Positions 52,976-61,703 of a DNA stretch of 64,000 bases are shown here, piece by piece. The position numbers and the translations under genes are program-made. The first letter of the stretch is position 1; each line of letters begins with the position of its first letter. The notes beneath the pieces were generated by a model. That model saw nothing but the letters and a program-made list of their open reading frames with translations. It was not told where the DNA came from and searched no databases. The stretch is from a virus, in the IMG/VR virus record IMGVR_UViG_3300034037_000036, positions 1 through 64,000 of that record, one strand, 5' to 3'.

Positions 52976-54763
52976 TTAACGCAATTCTGCAACGTTAAAG
53001 GTAGGTACACCATCAACTCGTACATGTCCATAATAACGGTTGTTAACAACCTTTTTAGCATAACGAGTCATAATACCTTTAACATTTGCAAAGTTAAACG
53101 GATTTGACAATGTTTGAGTCAATTGCATAGGTACATAAGGTGCATAAATATAACCAGTATCTAGCAATGAACGACCTTTATGTCCAACAATAACTGACCA
53201 AGAAGGTGCATACGGATCTCTATAAACTTGGTAACGTCCTTGGAATGTTCCAATTCTTTCGATACCCATGTTATAAACATCTTGTTCAGGAGAAGCATCG
53301 CTTGCATGGAAATATTCAAGGTCATTGAAGATTGCAGACACTTCAGAAGAAACTACAATAAAGTTAGCACCTCCACGCAAAGTTGTTTTATGGATTTGTG
53401 CAGACAATTGATTGATTACAGTAATCAAAGTCTGATTCCATTCTTTTTGAGTGTAAGGTGAAGCAGCATTAGATGCTTTTCTCCATCCGTTGTAGTCCCA
53501 ACGAAGTTGCCAAGCAGCAGCTTTACGCAAGTCTCTTAATACTTCTCTGTCAATTTCAGCAGCAATTTGCTCAGACAAAGTTGCAGTCAATTCTGCTTCA
53601 GCATCAATGTTATGGAATGCTGCAACATCTTGTGCTTGTTCAGGAGACCAAGTAGCTCTTAATTTTCTTTCTTCAACAGATACGGTAACAAAATCCAAAG
53701 TAAATGAAACTTCACCAATTTCAGTTTCAAATTCAAGAGTACCATATTCTGCCCAGCTTGCAATGAAATCGGCACCAGTCATTCCTGAATGTGCTGAAAA
53801 ATCAAGACCAATGTAGCCATCATAAGTTTCAGTACCATTAGCTGCAGCAGGATGAGTTAAATCCAATTCAAGATAAATAATTCCATTAGCATCGCAAACA
53901 TCACCATACTGAACAATTCCTTTTCCATATTTTTGAGTAACAACTCTAAAAGGAATTTCAGCATTAGCTGCAACTACAACATTACCATCAGGGTCAACCA
54001 AATCAGTTCCCCCATTTACAACTTTTAGAGAAGCAAGGAAACTTTCAGTATCCATAACATTTCCATCAGGTCCAGTAAGACGACCAGCTCCAGCAGAAGT
54101 AAATCCAGATACAGCAATCATTAGATGTCGCAAAGTTCCATCAGTAGCTAAAGGTGCAGTAGAAGCATCAGCTTCAACAGTAAATTCACCACCAGCAGTA
54201 ATTTTTACAATTGAAACTGCTCCAGTTTGAATAGTGATAGCACCTTTTGAATGATCGAACAATCCATCATTATAGAAGATGTCATAAAGATTTTTCTTTT
54301 GGAATTGAGTTAATGAACAACCAGCACCTTCAACAACACAATCAGGCAATTGTCCATCTGCCAATCCTGTATGTGCGCTGTATTGAGGATCAACATGAGG
54401 ATCACCAGGATCTCCACTTGCATTAACTCTGCTGGAAACAAGAGGTACATAGTAATACAATCTACCGATAGGCATTGTTAATGCTTGAACTGATGCAATG
54501 TCGTTTACTAAAAGTTTAGAATAAACTCTTCGCACAATGGGGAATGCAACAGTTTCAAAAGAACCAGAGTTATCAGCCCCAGTGTTTTCTGTAATTAAGG
54601 TTTTAGCTTGGTTTTCATATAGAACTGCAATATTTTCTTTGATAGGACCTTTTAATCCATCAAGAATACCAAGAGATGACCATCTATTTAAGATTTCTTC
54701 TTTTAATTGTTTTTGTTGGTTATATTGAATATTTCCAACAATTCCACTTTTTAATATACTCAT
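52976..54763 (-). CDS. 23: major capsid protein, gp23-like
   Basis: A 595-aa protein; T4 gp23 is 521 aa. The N-terminal part has LYENQAKTLITENTGADNSG, VAFPIVRRVYSKLLVNDIAS and VQALTMPIGRLYYYVPLVSS, the typical gp23 order. The C-terminal part has RATWSPEQAQDVAAFHNIDA, ELTATLSEQIAAEIDREVLR, ANFIVVSSEVSAIFNDLEYF and YVPMQLTQTLSNPFNFANVK. Residues ~190-340 form an extra beta domain (GEFTVEADASTAPLATDG, then DGNVVVAANAEIPFRVV) not found in T4 and probably a surface insertion. Base composition is richer in GC than neighbouring genes (26 of 60 in 54121-54180), consistent with selection on codon use in the most abundant protein. It follows protease and scaffold as in T4. Confidence 0.95.
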   Translation of the reverse strand: MSILKSGIVGNIQYNQQKQLKEEILNRWSSLGILDGLKGPIKENIAVLYENQAKTLITENTGADNSGSFETVAFPIVRRVYSKLLVNDIASVQALTMPIGRLYYYVPLVSSRVNASGDPGDPHVDPQYSAHTGLADGQLPDCVVEGAGCSLTQFQKKNLYDIFYNDGLFDHSKGAITIQTGAVSIVKITAGGEFTVEADASTAPLATDGTLRHLMIAVSGFTSAGAGRLTGPDGNVMDTESFLASLKVVNGGTDLVDPDGNVVVAANAEIPFRVVTQKYGKGIVQYGDVCDANGIIYLELDLTHPAAANGTETYDGYIGLDFSAHSGMTGADFIASWAEYGTLEFETEIGEVSFTLDFVTVSVEERKLRATWSPEQAQDVAAFHNIDAEAELTATLSEQIAAEIDREVLRDLRKAAAWQLRWDYNGWRKASNAASPYTQKEWNQTLITVINQLSAQIHKTTLRGGANFIVVSSEVSAIFNDLEYFHASDASPEQDVYNMGIERIGTFQGRYQVYRDPYAPSWSVIVGHKGRSLLDTGYIYAPYVPMQLTQTLSNPFNFANVKGIMTRYAKKVVNNRYYGHVRVDGVPTFNVAELR

Positions 54764-54789
54764 TTTTTTAAATTTTTTTGAGCGTGTTA

Positions 54790-56055
54790 TTAACTAATTT
54801 TATTGATTATTTCTTTAATTCTAGAAATACCTAAATCATCTGATTTGTAAGCCGTATTTTCAGCAATGAACTCTTTTCTTTTTTCAGAATAAGGTTCTTT
54901 GGAAGCACTGTCAATAGGCTTATTGAATTTTTCATCAATTGATTCAATAATAGGTTTACCCTTTTCTAATTCAGAAATGATTGTTTTATAAAGCATTTTT
55001 GATTCTGTGATTGTTTTAGCTTCAGAATCAAATCTTTTCATAATCATTTCTTTTTCACTTTTAGAAGTCGGGTATTTTGTTAAGATTTTAACAACGTGTT
55101 GTAGATTTGTATTAAATACAACGTGTTCAACAAGGACTTTTTTAAATTCACCTAGAAGAGTTTTGAATTTTTTGTTTTCCTCTTTTAATTTTTTAAATTC
55201 ATTTAAAAATTCTTCAGTTAAAAGAGGTTTTTCAGTTTCTTTATTTTCAACCAACTCTTCTTTTCTTTTTGGATGATGATCATCACCACCATATTTAGCA
55301 CCTTGTCGTCCAGCATAACCACGTGTGCTACCCAGATTTTCTTCAATTTCTTCTTCTGGGGATTCTAACTCTATTTCATAATAGACTTCCTCTTCATCTG
55401 ATGGTTTATCTGAAGTACCATCACTTTCTTTTTCAAGCTCAACTTGGATTTTTGAGCCACTTTCTTTGTCTTTAAATTCAACTTTTTTGTCAGAGACAAC
55501 AACCACTTGGTCGTCATCTTTGAGCTTCATATAAACAGACAAAACTTCTTCTGGTGATTTATCAGTCAAGTCAACGATTTCTTGACTTTCTTCACCACTT
55601 TCATCTTTTTCGTGGTTTTCACCACCTTCCATTTCAGTATCAACTAAATTTTCTATAGTATTATCAATTTCAGTATTTTCTTCTTGAGATTCTTCACCAG
55701 TTTGAGTTTCCTCACCAGTTTCTACTTCTTCACCAGTTTCACCTTTTTCCTCATTTTCTACTTCTTCACCAGCTTCAACTTCTTCTTTGATTTCTTCACC
55801 AGTTTCAACTTCTTCCTCATTTTCTACTTCTTCACCAGCTTCAACTTCTTCTTTGATTTCTTCTTGGGGTTCAATTTCCTCAACCTTTTCTTTACCTTCA
55901 TCCATTATATCAGATATTGATTCGGTTATAATACTTTCAATTTCTTCTTTTGCCACAGTTTTCAATAACTCTTTAGCATTACTTTTTAATGCTTCGGTTA
56001 ATTGATTTAATTCTAAAATTGATTCCTCAATTATTGATTTTTTTTCTTGAGACAT
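54790..56055 (-). CDS. 22: prohead core scaffold protein, gp22-like
   Basis: A 421-aa, extremely acidic protein between the protease and capsid genes, where T4 has gp22. The N-terminal helix (KKSIIEESILELNQLTEALK) resembles the leader helices of other tagged proteins here. Residues ~60-130 are Glu-rich repeats, including two copies of EEIKEEVEAGEEVENEE encoded by a 66-base tandem. A central part carries STRGYAGRQGAKYGGDDHHP. The C-terminal helices (EFLNEFKKLKEENKKFKTLL, then LYKTIISELEKGKPIIESID) resemble the gp22 coiled coil. The core is removed by the prohead protease during maturation. Confidence 0.75.
   Translation of the reverse strand: MSQEKKSIIEESILELNQLTEALKSNAKELLKTVAKEEIESIITESISDIMDEGKEKVEEIEPQEEIKEEVEAGEEVENEEEVETGEEIKEEVEAGEEVENEEKGETGEEVETGEETQTGEESQEENTEIDNTIENLVDTEMEGGENHEKDESGEESQEIVDLTDKSPEEVLSVYMKLKDDDQVVVVSDKKVEFKDKESGSKIQVELEKESDGTSDKPSDEEEVYYEIELESPEEEIEENLGSTRGYAGRQGAKYGGDDHHPKRKEELVENKETEKPLLTEEFLNEFKKLKEENKKFKTLLGEFKKVLVEHVVFNTNLQHVVKILTKYPTSKSEKEMIMKRFDSEAKTITESKMLYKTIISELEKGKPIIESIDEKFNKPIDSASKEPYSEKRKEFIAENTAYKSDDLGISRIKEIINKIS
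55748..55863. repeat. 66-base tandem in scaffold gene
   Basis: A ~50-base segment is repeated exactly with a 66-base offset (55748-55797 and 55814-55863), encoding EEIKEEVEAGEEVENEE twice. A recent duplication by slippage or recombination is likely. Confidence 0.75.
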
Positions 56056-56107
56056 CTTAAAAATGTTTATTTTTGTTATTTAAAAAAAATAATATTAACA
56101 AATTATT

Positions 56108-56132
56108 GGATTTTATATCCACTATATAAATA
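56108..56132 (-). promoter_or_regulatory. candidate phage promoter motif, copy 9
   Basis: On the minus strand TATTTATATAGTGGATATAA followed by AATCC, 53-77 bases before the scaffold ATG at 56055. It shares TATTTATATAGTGGATA with the copy at 24009. Confidence 0.55.
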
Positions 56133-56153
56133 TGTGTTATTTTAAAAAAAATA

Positions 56154-57872
56154 TTATTTTTTTAATTTATTCAAAAAAGAATTTAATTTTTGTTTTATAT
56201 CATCATTTCCTTTATTTTCATTTTCAACAAACATAGATGCTTCTGTTGTATTGTTAAATAGGAAACTTCCAGGTGAACTTGGTCTATGAACAATATCCCA
56301 ACAAATCAAATCAAAATCATCAGCTACTTTAACAACACCACTATTATCTCTAACTAAAGTTCCAGCACCTCTTAATGAAATACCTATTGTTACATTATTT
56401 CTTAACAAGTTTGCAATTCTATCACCTTCACATGATATGATACCTTGTTCAACAAAAGCAGGAGACATTAAAATTTCAATTTTACCCAAAATTGTGTTTT
56501 TATCCCACCAAATATCTCTTATTATATGAGAAACATTTTTATTATGAATTGAAGGTCTTGTCGGATGGTCGCTATTATGTGTCCATAAAATTGAATCATT
56601 AAATTTCATTAACCAAGTTCCATTTTCTACGGTAACACAATAAACCATATCATCATAAGGAATTTTTTCAGCTTTTAAAGAACCATCATATAATCTAATA
56701 CCATTATCTTTTTTTCTAATGGTGATTATTGTTTCATATTCATCTTTTATTTCATCCAACCCAAAAACAAGTTCTTTTTTTACTTTATTTATGGTTAATT
56801 GGTAAGAAGATTTTAATGCAATTTCTGTGATAAGAGATAAATAATTTTCATTTATATTTCTATAACTTTGTTCAATATAATTTGAACATACATTTGATAT
56901 GTTTCCATTACCAACATGCATCCAATCAAAAATTAATTTGAAATGTAAATCACTTAGATTTTTTATACTATCAGGTAATGCTCTTTCTTTTAAAGAACCA
57001 AATTTTGCTAATTCAGTAATAAGATTTTCATCACTTATAATAATATTATAGTTATCAGTATCGTAATAATTTAATTTTAATTGATTTAATATTGATTTAA
57101 TAGGATTTATATTATTTTGGTTATAATTTATAATAATGTTATTATTGTCAATATAACCAGCAGATAAATAAATGCCAACAAATTTAGCCCACAAAAAAGA
57201 ATTTAATTTTTTATTTCCTATTTTAATAGAATGGGTAATTTTACCTTTCCAATTACCACTTGATTTTATATATGAATTTAATACTTTTTTATCATTTTCT
57301 TTTATTTTATTATATAAATCTTCTGCTAATAATATATATGGTGAATTATTTTCATCCCAAAGAACAATTTTATGATTTTTTGTGACCATCATCTCAATAC
57401 CACTTTCATTTTTTATTTTAATTAAATCATCTTTATAGTGGTGAGATGGTTTTTTTAATATTTTCTGTATTTCAATTTGATTAGTTTCAAGATTAAGAGT
57501 ATAAATTTCATCATCGTCTTTTAAATCTTCAATATTAACCCAACCATTTTTTGTAAAAATTTTTGTCCCTTTTGGAACACATTCACCAACGGCTTGATTT
57601 GTTTTTATATATTCTTTATATTTTTCAACCTCTCTTTCAAGAATGTATTTTTCATAAATTCTATTGTTTCTATTAACAACATTTGCTTTTCCTAATATTG
57701 CGATAAATTCTAACGGTTCTTTTATTTTAATTCCATTATCTGTTTTAATAAAACTTTCTGATATAATTTTTTTATTTTCATTATTATTGGGATCTATTGA
57801 GCCAAATTCACTTTCAATAATAATTCCATATTTGTTAATATCTTTATTCGTCAAAATTTTAAATTTATCCAT
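56154..57872 (-). CDS. 21: prohead protease, gp21-like, interrupted by an intein
   Basis: A 572-aa precursor: a ~236-aa extein and a 336-aa intein. The extein begins KFKILTNKDINKYGIIIESE and has PLEFIAILGKANVVNRNNRI, then VGE and, after the intein, SDHPTRPSIHNKNVSHIIRD, VTIGISLRGAGTLVR and VADDFDLICWDIVHRPSSPG. This matches T4 gp21-type proteases: His in DHP and Ser in GISLRG are the expected catalytic residues. The protease cuts scaffold and capsid in the prohead. Because the intein separates GE from SDHP, three residues from the catalytic His, the precursor should be inactive until splicing. Lies in the order portal - protease - scaffold - capsid. Confidence 0.9.
   Translation of the reverse strand: MDKFKILTNKDINKYGIIIESEFGSIDPNNNENKKIISESFIKTDNGIKIKEPLEFIAILGKANVVNRNNRIYEKYILEREVEKYKEYIKTNQAVGECVPKGTKIFTKNGWVNIEDLKDDDEIYTLNLETNQIEIQKILKKPSHHYKDDLIKIKNESGIEMMVTKNHKIVLWDENNSPYILLAEDLYNKIKENDKKVLNSYIKSSGNWKGKITHSIKIGNKKLNSFLWAKFVGIYLSAGYIDNNNIIINYNQNNINPIKSILNQLKLNYYDTDNYNIIISDENLITELAKFGSLKERALPDSIKNLSDLHFKLIFDWMHVGNGNISNVCSNYIEQSYRNINENYLSLITEIALKSSYQLTINKVKKELVFGLDEIKDEYETIITIRKKDNGIRLYDGSLKAEKIPYDDMVYCVTVENGTWLMKFNDSILWTHNSDHPTRPSIHNKNVSHIIRDIWWDKNTILGKIEILMSPAFVEQGIISCEGDRIANLLRNNVTIGISLRGAGTLVRDNSGVVKVADDFDLICWDIVHRPSSPGSFLFNNTTEASMFVENENKGNDDIKQKLNSFLNKLKK
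56574..57581 (-). other. intein 2 (in prohead protease), 336 aa
   Basis: Residues 98-433. It begins CVPKGTKIFTKNGWVNIEDL (Cys1). Block B has MMVTKNHKIVLW with TxxH. It ends VENGTWLMKFNDSILWTHN with the standard His-Asn, and the +1 residue is Ser434. The central part has FVGIYLSAGYIDNN and LIFDWMHVGNGNISN at the LAGLIDADG positions. The acids expected at these places appear as Ala and Asn, so the endonuclease is probably inactive, while splicing motifs are complete. Confidence 0.88.
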
Positions 57873-57943
57873 TCACATAAATTTTAATTTTATTATTAAA
57901 CATCTAAAATCCATCACTATTACAAATAAATATGATGAATTGT

Positions 57944-57966
57944 TTTTATATTCCTTAATATAAATA
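57944..57966 (-). promoter_or_regulatory. candidate phage promoter motif, copy 10
   Basis: On the minus strand TATTTATATTAAGGAATATA followed by AAA, 72-94 bases before the protease ATG at 57872. The 164-base gap 57873-58036 holds nothing else recognisable except the start of a divergent plus-strand gene. Confidence 0.5.
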
Positions 57967-58036
57967 TTAAATTTTAATATATTGTGTTAATTTATTAAGA
58001 AAAAAGCAATATTTTTAAAAAAAATGAAATTAAGAT

Positions 58037-58399
58037 ATGGGTGTTAAAATTGTTGATAAAATAGATAAGGATTATAAAATTATGTCAATTGGAAATGATT
58101 GTTTTTCAATTATTAAAATTAAAAGTAATTTTATAAAAAAAGATGGTGAATTAAATATTTATTATGTTAAAAATAAATTGTGGGTTTTTATCAATAATCT
58201 AATAAAAAATAAATATAATGATTATTTTAAAGATACTTTTTTTATAACTTATACATCAAAATTCAAAAATATAAATAAGAATAAAAATCTAATAGTTTTT
58301 GAAATAAATATATTCCCTAAAAAAAATGAAAACTTTGATGAAAAAATACGTGAGTTTATTGATGATATTGACTTAAATGAGATTATTAAATTGATATAA
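58037..58399 (+). CDS. unknown protein, lone plus-strand gene in head module
   Basis: A 120-aa basic protein of alpha/beta type: YKIMSIGNDCFSIIKIKSNF, NKLWVFINNLIKNKYNDYF and KNLIVFEINIFPKKNENFDE. No family is recognised. It is the only plus-strand gene between 52.9 and 64 kb and ends one base before the stop of a convergent minus-strand gene. Orientation against the head module suggests an inserted accessory gene. Confidence 0.5.
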   Translation: MGVKIVDKIDKDYKIMSIGNDCFSIIKIKSNFIKKDGELNIYYVKNKLWVFINNLIKNKYNDYFKDTFFITYTSKFKNINKNKNLIVFEINIFPKKNENFDEKIREFIDDIDLNEIIKLI

Positions 58400-58762
58400 T
58401 TATTCCCCCATCTTTTTCCAAAAGATTAAAAACCCCATAATAGCTTGTATTATAGACCATATAGTAATAGCTTTAACTTTAAAAGTTTTTAACGAATCAA
58501 TTTCATTATATAAATGATCGATTTCTTCTTTATTTAATAATGGTTCAACTTCATTTTTCCATTTCTTTATTGATTTTAAATCATCAATGGAAATTACCTC
58601 ATCCAAATTATCCTTCCACTTGGTTATTGAATCCAACACAACAATACTTTTATCAATTCTATTAATATTTTCATACAAATAATCTAACTTATTATTTATG
58701 TCTTTTTGCGTTTCTCTAATCTCATCCAATCTATGTATGATAATGTCTATATTTGAACTCAT
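58400..58762 (-). CDS. tail-anchored coiled-coil protein (XhlA-like layout)
   Basis: A 120-aa protein. The N-terminal half is a coiled coil (HRLDEIRETQKDINNKLDYL). A second helical part (LLNKEEIDHLYNEIDSLKTF) precedes one C-terminal transmembrane segment (AITIWSIIQAIMGFLIFW) ending KKMGE. This layout resembles haemolysin XhlA-type and other phage membrane accessory proteins. A link to lysis is possible. The start overlaps the stop of the 261-aa gene by four bases. Confidence 0.55.
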   Translation of the reverse strand: MSSNIDIIIHRLDEIRETQKDINNKLDYLYENINRIDKSIVVLDSITKWKDNLDEVISIDDLKSIKKWKNEVEPLLNKEEIDHLYNEIDSLKTFKVKAITIWSIIQAIMGFLIFWKKMGE

Positions 58763-59544
58763 TTTAAGCTATTTTTTAATGATATTAAATTTATCGCAGT
58801 TTGATTAAATGTATCTTCATAAAATTCACTATTTTCAATAACCTCATTTGCCTCTTTTAGTAGATTAAGAAGTTCACCATCATTTTCATTATTTTTGTAA
58901 TTTTCTTCAATCAATTTCTTACAATCACTTTTTAATTCTTCTAAAAAATTTATTTTTTTATTTGTATCGTTTTCAATAATTATTGATAATAACTTTTTTT
59001 CTTCTTCATTTAAATCACGATATTTTTCATTAAATTTTTTAGTCGCTATTTTTAAAAATGCAGTTGTTGGAATAATATCAGTTTCTTCAGCAATTACATT
59101 TTTATCTGTATCATTAGTTAAAACTTCTTCACAAATATTGTTTATACATTCAATTAATAATTTTTTATTATTTTTGTTTATCGTATAATTTTTTATATTT
59201 TCAAATAAAATATCTTCACTTAAATCAGATTCTATGTCAATTTTATTTTCGATTAAAAAAGTTTTCAATTTTTCAATTGAATTATCAAAATCACTTTCAC
59301 TATACCCATTCAATTCTGAAAGATTCATATTCACATATTCAATAAGCAATGGTTTTTCTTTAAACTTATTATTTTCAATAGCATGATATACTTTTATTAA
59401 TTTTTTTAATTTTTTATCTTCAGTAATGAGTTTTATATATTTTTTTAGTAATTTTTTACCTTCTTCTTTTGATTTTAAAGTTCTTTTAAGAATTTCAGTA
59501 ACTATGCTATCTTTTATATTTTTAAAATTGTTTGTTAATGACAT
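58759..59544 (-). CDS. unknown helical protein in head module
   Basis: A 261-aa, highly helical and charged protein (NNFKNIKDSIVTEILKRTLK, LLIECINNICEEVLTND, YRDLNEEEKKLLSIIIEND). Its position between portal and protease is where T4 has small head-core genes (67, 68), so it may be a core or head-assembly protein, but the sequence gives no proof. A candidate promoter lies 40-63 bases upstream. Confidence 0.55.
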   Translation of the reverse strand: MSLTNNFKNIKDSIVTEILKRTLKSKEEGKKLLKKYIKLITEDKKLKKLIKVYHAIENNKFKEKPLLIEYVNMNLSELNGYSESDFDNSIEKLKTFLIENKIDIESDLSEDILFENIKNYTINKNNKKLLIECINNICEEVLTNDTDKNVIAEETDIIPTTAFLKIATKKFNEKYRDLNEEEKKLLSIIIENDTNKKINFLEELKSDCKKLIEENYKNNENDGELLNLLKEANEVIENSEFYEDTFNQTAINLISLKNSLK

Positions 59545-59583
59545 ATTATTAGTTTTTATTTTTTATTATTTCTAACATGAATC

Positions 59584-59607
59584 TGTAATACCTTACACTT
59601 TTAAATA
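59584..59607 (-). promoter_or_regulatory. candidate phage promoter motif, copy 11
   Basis: On the minus strand TATTTAAAAGTGTAAGGTAT followed by TACA, 40-63 bases before the ATG at 59544. It is one of the more divergent copies. Confidence 0.4.
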
Positions 59608-59645
59608 TCGGGAAAAAAAGAAAAAAGGTTAAGTTTTGATAGTAT

Positions 59646-61448
59646 TTATTGGTTGTCTTTTGTTAATATATCATTAATTTCTTTAATTATCCCATCAATG
59701 CTTTCATTTATAATAAATTCTTTTGAATATGGTTTTGTATTTGTAATTATTGTTTTATTTTTTAATTTTTCATAGGATTCTTCAACATTTTCTTCATTGG
59801 TTTCAACATTTTCTTCACTTCCAATTTCCTCAAAAGCATTTCCAACAGATGGTGTTCCTCCCATACCTCCAATTTCCTCATTATTTTCTTCTTCACCATT
59901 TTCTGCATTACCATAATCTGGATTACCATATAATTTATCTACTTCATCAAATAGTCCACTATTTTTAATAACATTTGATGTATTTTTAATTTCGTTACTT
60001 GCAGCAGCTTCAAGTCTTTGTTGCAAGAAATCCAATTTTATATCACTTTCATTCCATCCAAGAATTAGTTCTTTGGCTTTAGTCATACTCATTGGAGCAA
60101 ATCCATTACCAATATCCCTTGTAGCATCATGGAACAATTGTATTTTTTGTTGCATTTGTTCCACCTTCAACATTTCAGCTTGGTTTGATGGATTGTTTAA
60201 GGTTAATGTGAAATTGGTTAATTCATCTTCAAAACCAAGTATCAATAAATGTGTTATTGCAATTTGATTAAGACCTCTTAATATTGATTGCTGTATTCTA
60301 TTTACAGTTCTTGAAAATCTAATATCTTTCAATGCTAAATTTTTACCCTCACCAACAGCTTCCTCAAACCCAATAAATTCTTTTGGTATTCTTAAACTTG
60401 ATAATAATTTCTTTTGTAAATATTCAATATCAGCAATATCGGATAGGTTTTGTGCGCCAGGTAAAACTTCTATAGGACTTGGTGCATTTTCGTCTCTAAC
60501 AGGAATAAAAATATCTTGGTCATTTGCTAATTGATTATATCTTAAATCAATTTGACCAGTTTTAGGGTCTATGATGGGACTTCTTTTAAATCTATTAGCA
60601 ATTTCATTTACATAAGAATATACATCTTCATCATCAATATTACCAACATATATTTTATAAATTCTTCTTTCTGCTGCTCTTGTTACTCTATATATTAACA
60701 TTGCATCTTCTGCTAAAACAAGTTGCTTCCAAATTCTTCTTGATTTTTCTAATATTGAAGTTCCGTATGGTAATCTTCTGTCATCTCCTAATAATCTAAA
60801 ATGTATGACTTGCCAGGGTTTAAATGTTATATTATTTGATCTCCATACAAATTCAACCTTTTGTTCTTTAAGAGTTCCATCATCATTAATTTGTTTCTTT
60901 AAATTACCCTCTCTTCTTTCAATTTCAATGTTTGGTAATTGTCTTGCACCAATAATCCCATTTTTATTGTTTATATTTAATAAAATAAAATTATCACCAT
61001 ACTTACACAAATTTCTTACCCACATTGGTAATACACTGTGTAAATCTAATCTGTTGTAAAATAAATCTTCAAGAATTTTTACAATTCTTTTTGATTTTGA
61101 ATATATATTTAGCATTTTACCATTTGAATCTACAGTTGTACTTTCTTCCATAAAAATATCTAATGCTGCAGATATTTCAGGGTAAAATTCCATAGATTCA
61201 AAATCAGAATATGCTGCTAATCTTGTAGTCTCATAATTGACACTATTTCTATAAACTTCATTTTCAACTTTAACCCATAAACTGTTTAAGAATTTTTGTT
61301 GTTGTTTTTCAAGTTTAATTCTATTATATTCATCTATATTTTTAGCTATATATTCCTTTCTATCTGATAAGTCAATAAATCTAGATATATTACCAACATT
61401 AGTATTAAATTGTTCAGATAATTTTTGAAAAACAGTTTTTTTTGACAT
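59646..61448 (-). CDS. 20: portal protein, gp20-like
   Basis: A 600-aa protein; T4 gp20 is 524 aa. It forms the dodecameric ring at the packaging vertex. Landmarks are DRKEYIAKNIDEYNR, YSDFESMEFYPEISAALDIF, NLCKYGDNFILLN, KPWQVIHFRLLGDDRRLPYG, RRIWKQLVLAEDAMLIYRVT, RAAERRIYKIYVGNIDDEDV and LLSSLRIPKEFIGFEE, all in the usual gp20 order. The C-terminal ~100 residues are acidic (EENNEEIGG) and less conserved. It is downstream of the terminase gene and an unknown 77-aa gene. Confidence 0.93.
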   Translation of the reverse strand: MSKKTVFQKLSEQFNTNVGNISRFIDLSDRKEYIAKNIDEYNRIKLEKQQQKFLNSLWVKVENEVYRNSVNYETTRLAAYSDFESMEFYPEISAALDIFMEESTTVDSNGKMLNIYSKSKRIVKILEDLFYNRLDLHSVLPMWVRNLCKYGDNFILLNINNKNGIIGARQLPNIEIERREGNLKKQINDDGTLKEQKVEFVWRSNNITFKPWQVIHFRLLGDDRRLPYGTSILEKSRRIWKQLVLAEDAMLIYRVTRAAERRIYKIYVGNIDDEDVYSYVNEIANRFKRSPIIDPKTGQIDLRYNQLANDQDIFIPVRDENAPSPIEVLPGAQNLSDIADIEYLQKKLLSSLRIPKEFIGFEEAVGEGKNLALKDIRFSRTVNRIQQSILRGLNQIAITHLLILGFEDELTNFTLTLNNPSNQAEMLKVEQMQQKIQLFHDATRDIGNGFAPMSMTKAKELILGWNESDIKLDFLQQRLEAAASNEIKNTSNVIKNSGLFDEVDKLYGNPDYGNAENGEEENNEEIGGMGGTPSVGNAFEEIGSEENVETNEENVEESYEKLKNKTIITNTKPYSKEFIINESIDGIIKEINDILTKDNQ

Positions 61449-61469
61449 TTAAAATAAATTTATGTTTAA

Positions 61470-61703
61470 TTATTCAACATAATCACATTCAACATATGCA
61501 AGTCTATATTTTTTATTTTTCTTTTCGTCATAATGTATTTCATAAACATAATCAACAAAATAATCTTCACCAAGCGGATTTGAAGCTGTAGCGTTACAAA
61601 ATTGTTTTACAATAGTATCATCATCACTAACTTTTGGGTTTAGTGTTGTGGTTGGTGTCCATTTTAAACCACCAATTTTAGAATAGAAAAATTTTTTGCT
61701 CAT
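61470..61703 (-). CDS. small protein between terminase and portal, unknown
   Basis: A 77-aa protein: SKKFFYSKIGGLKWTPTTTL, then DDTIVKQFCNATASNPLGED and YFVDYVYEIHYDEKKNKKYR. It is beta-rich and acidic at the end. Its start overlaps the terminase stop by four bases (ATGA), so it is co-translated. In T4, genes 18 and 19 lie between 17 and 20, so the tail sheath and tube genes are missing from this place. The function is unknown. Confidence 0.55.
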   Translation of the reverse strand: MSKKFFYSKIGGLKWTPTTTLNPKVSDDDTIVKQFCNATASNPLGEDYFVDYVYEIHYDEKKNKKYRLAYVECDYVE

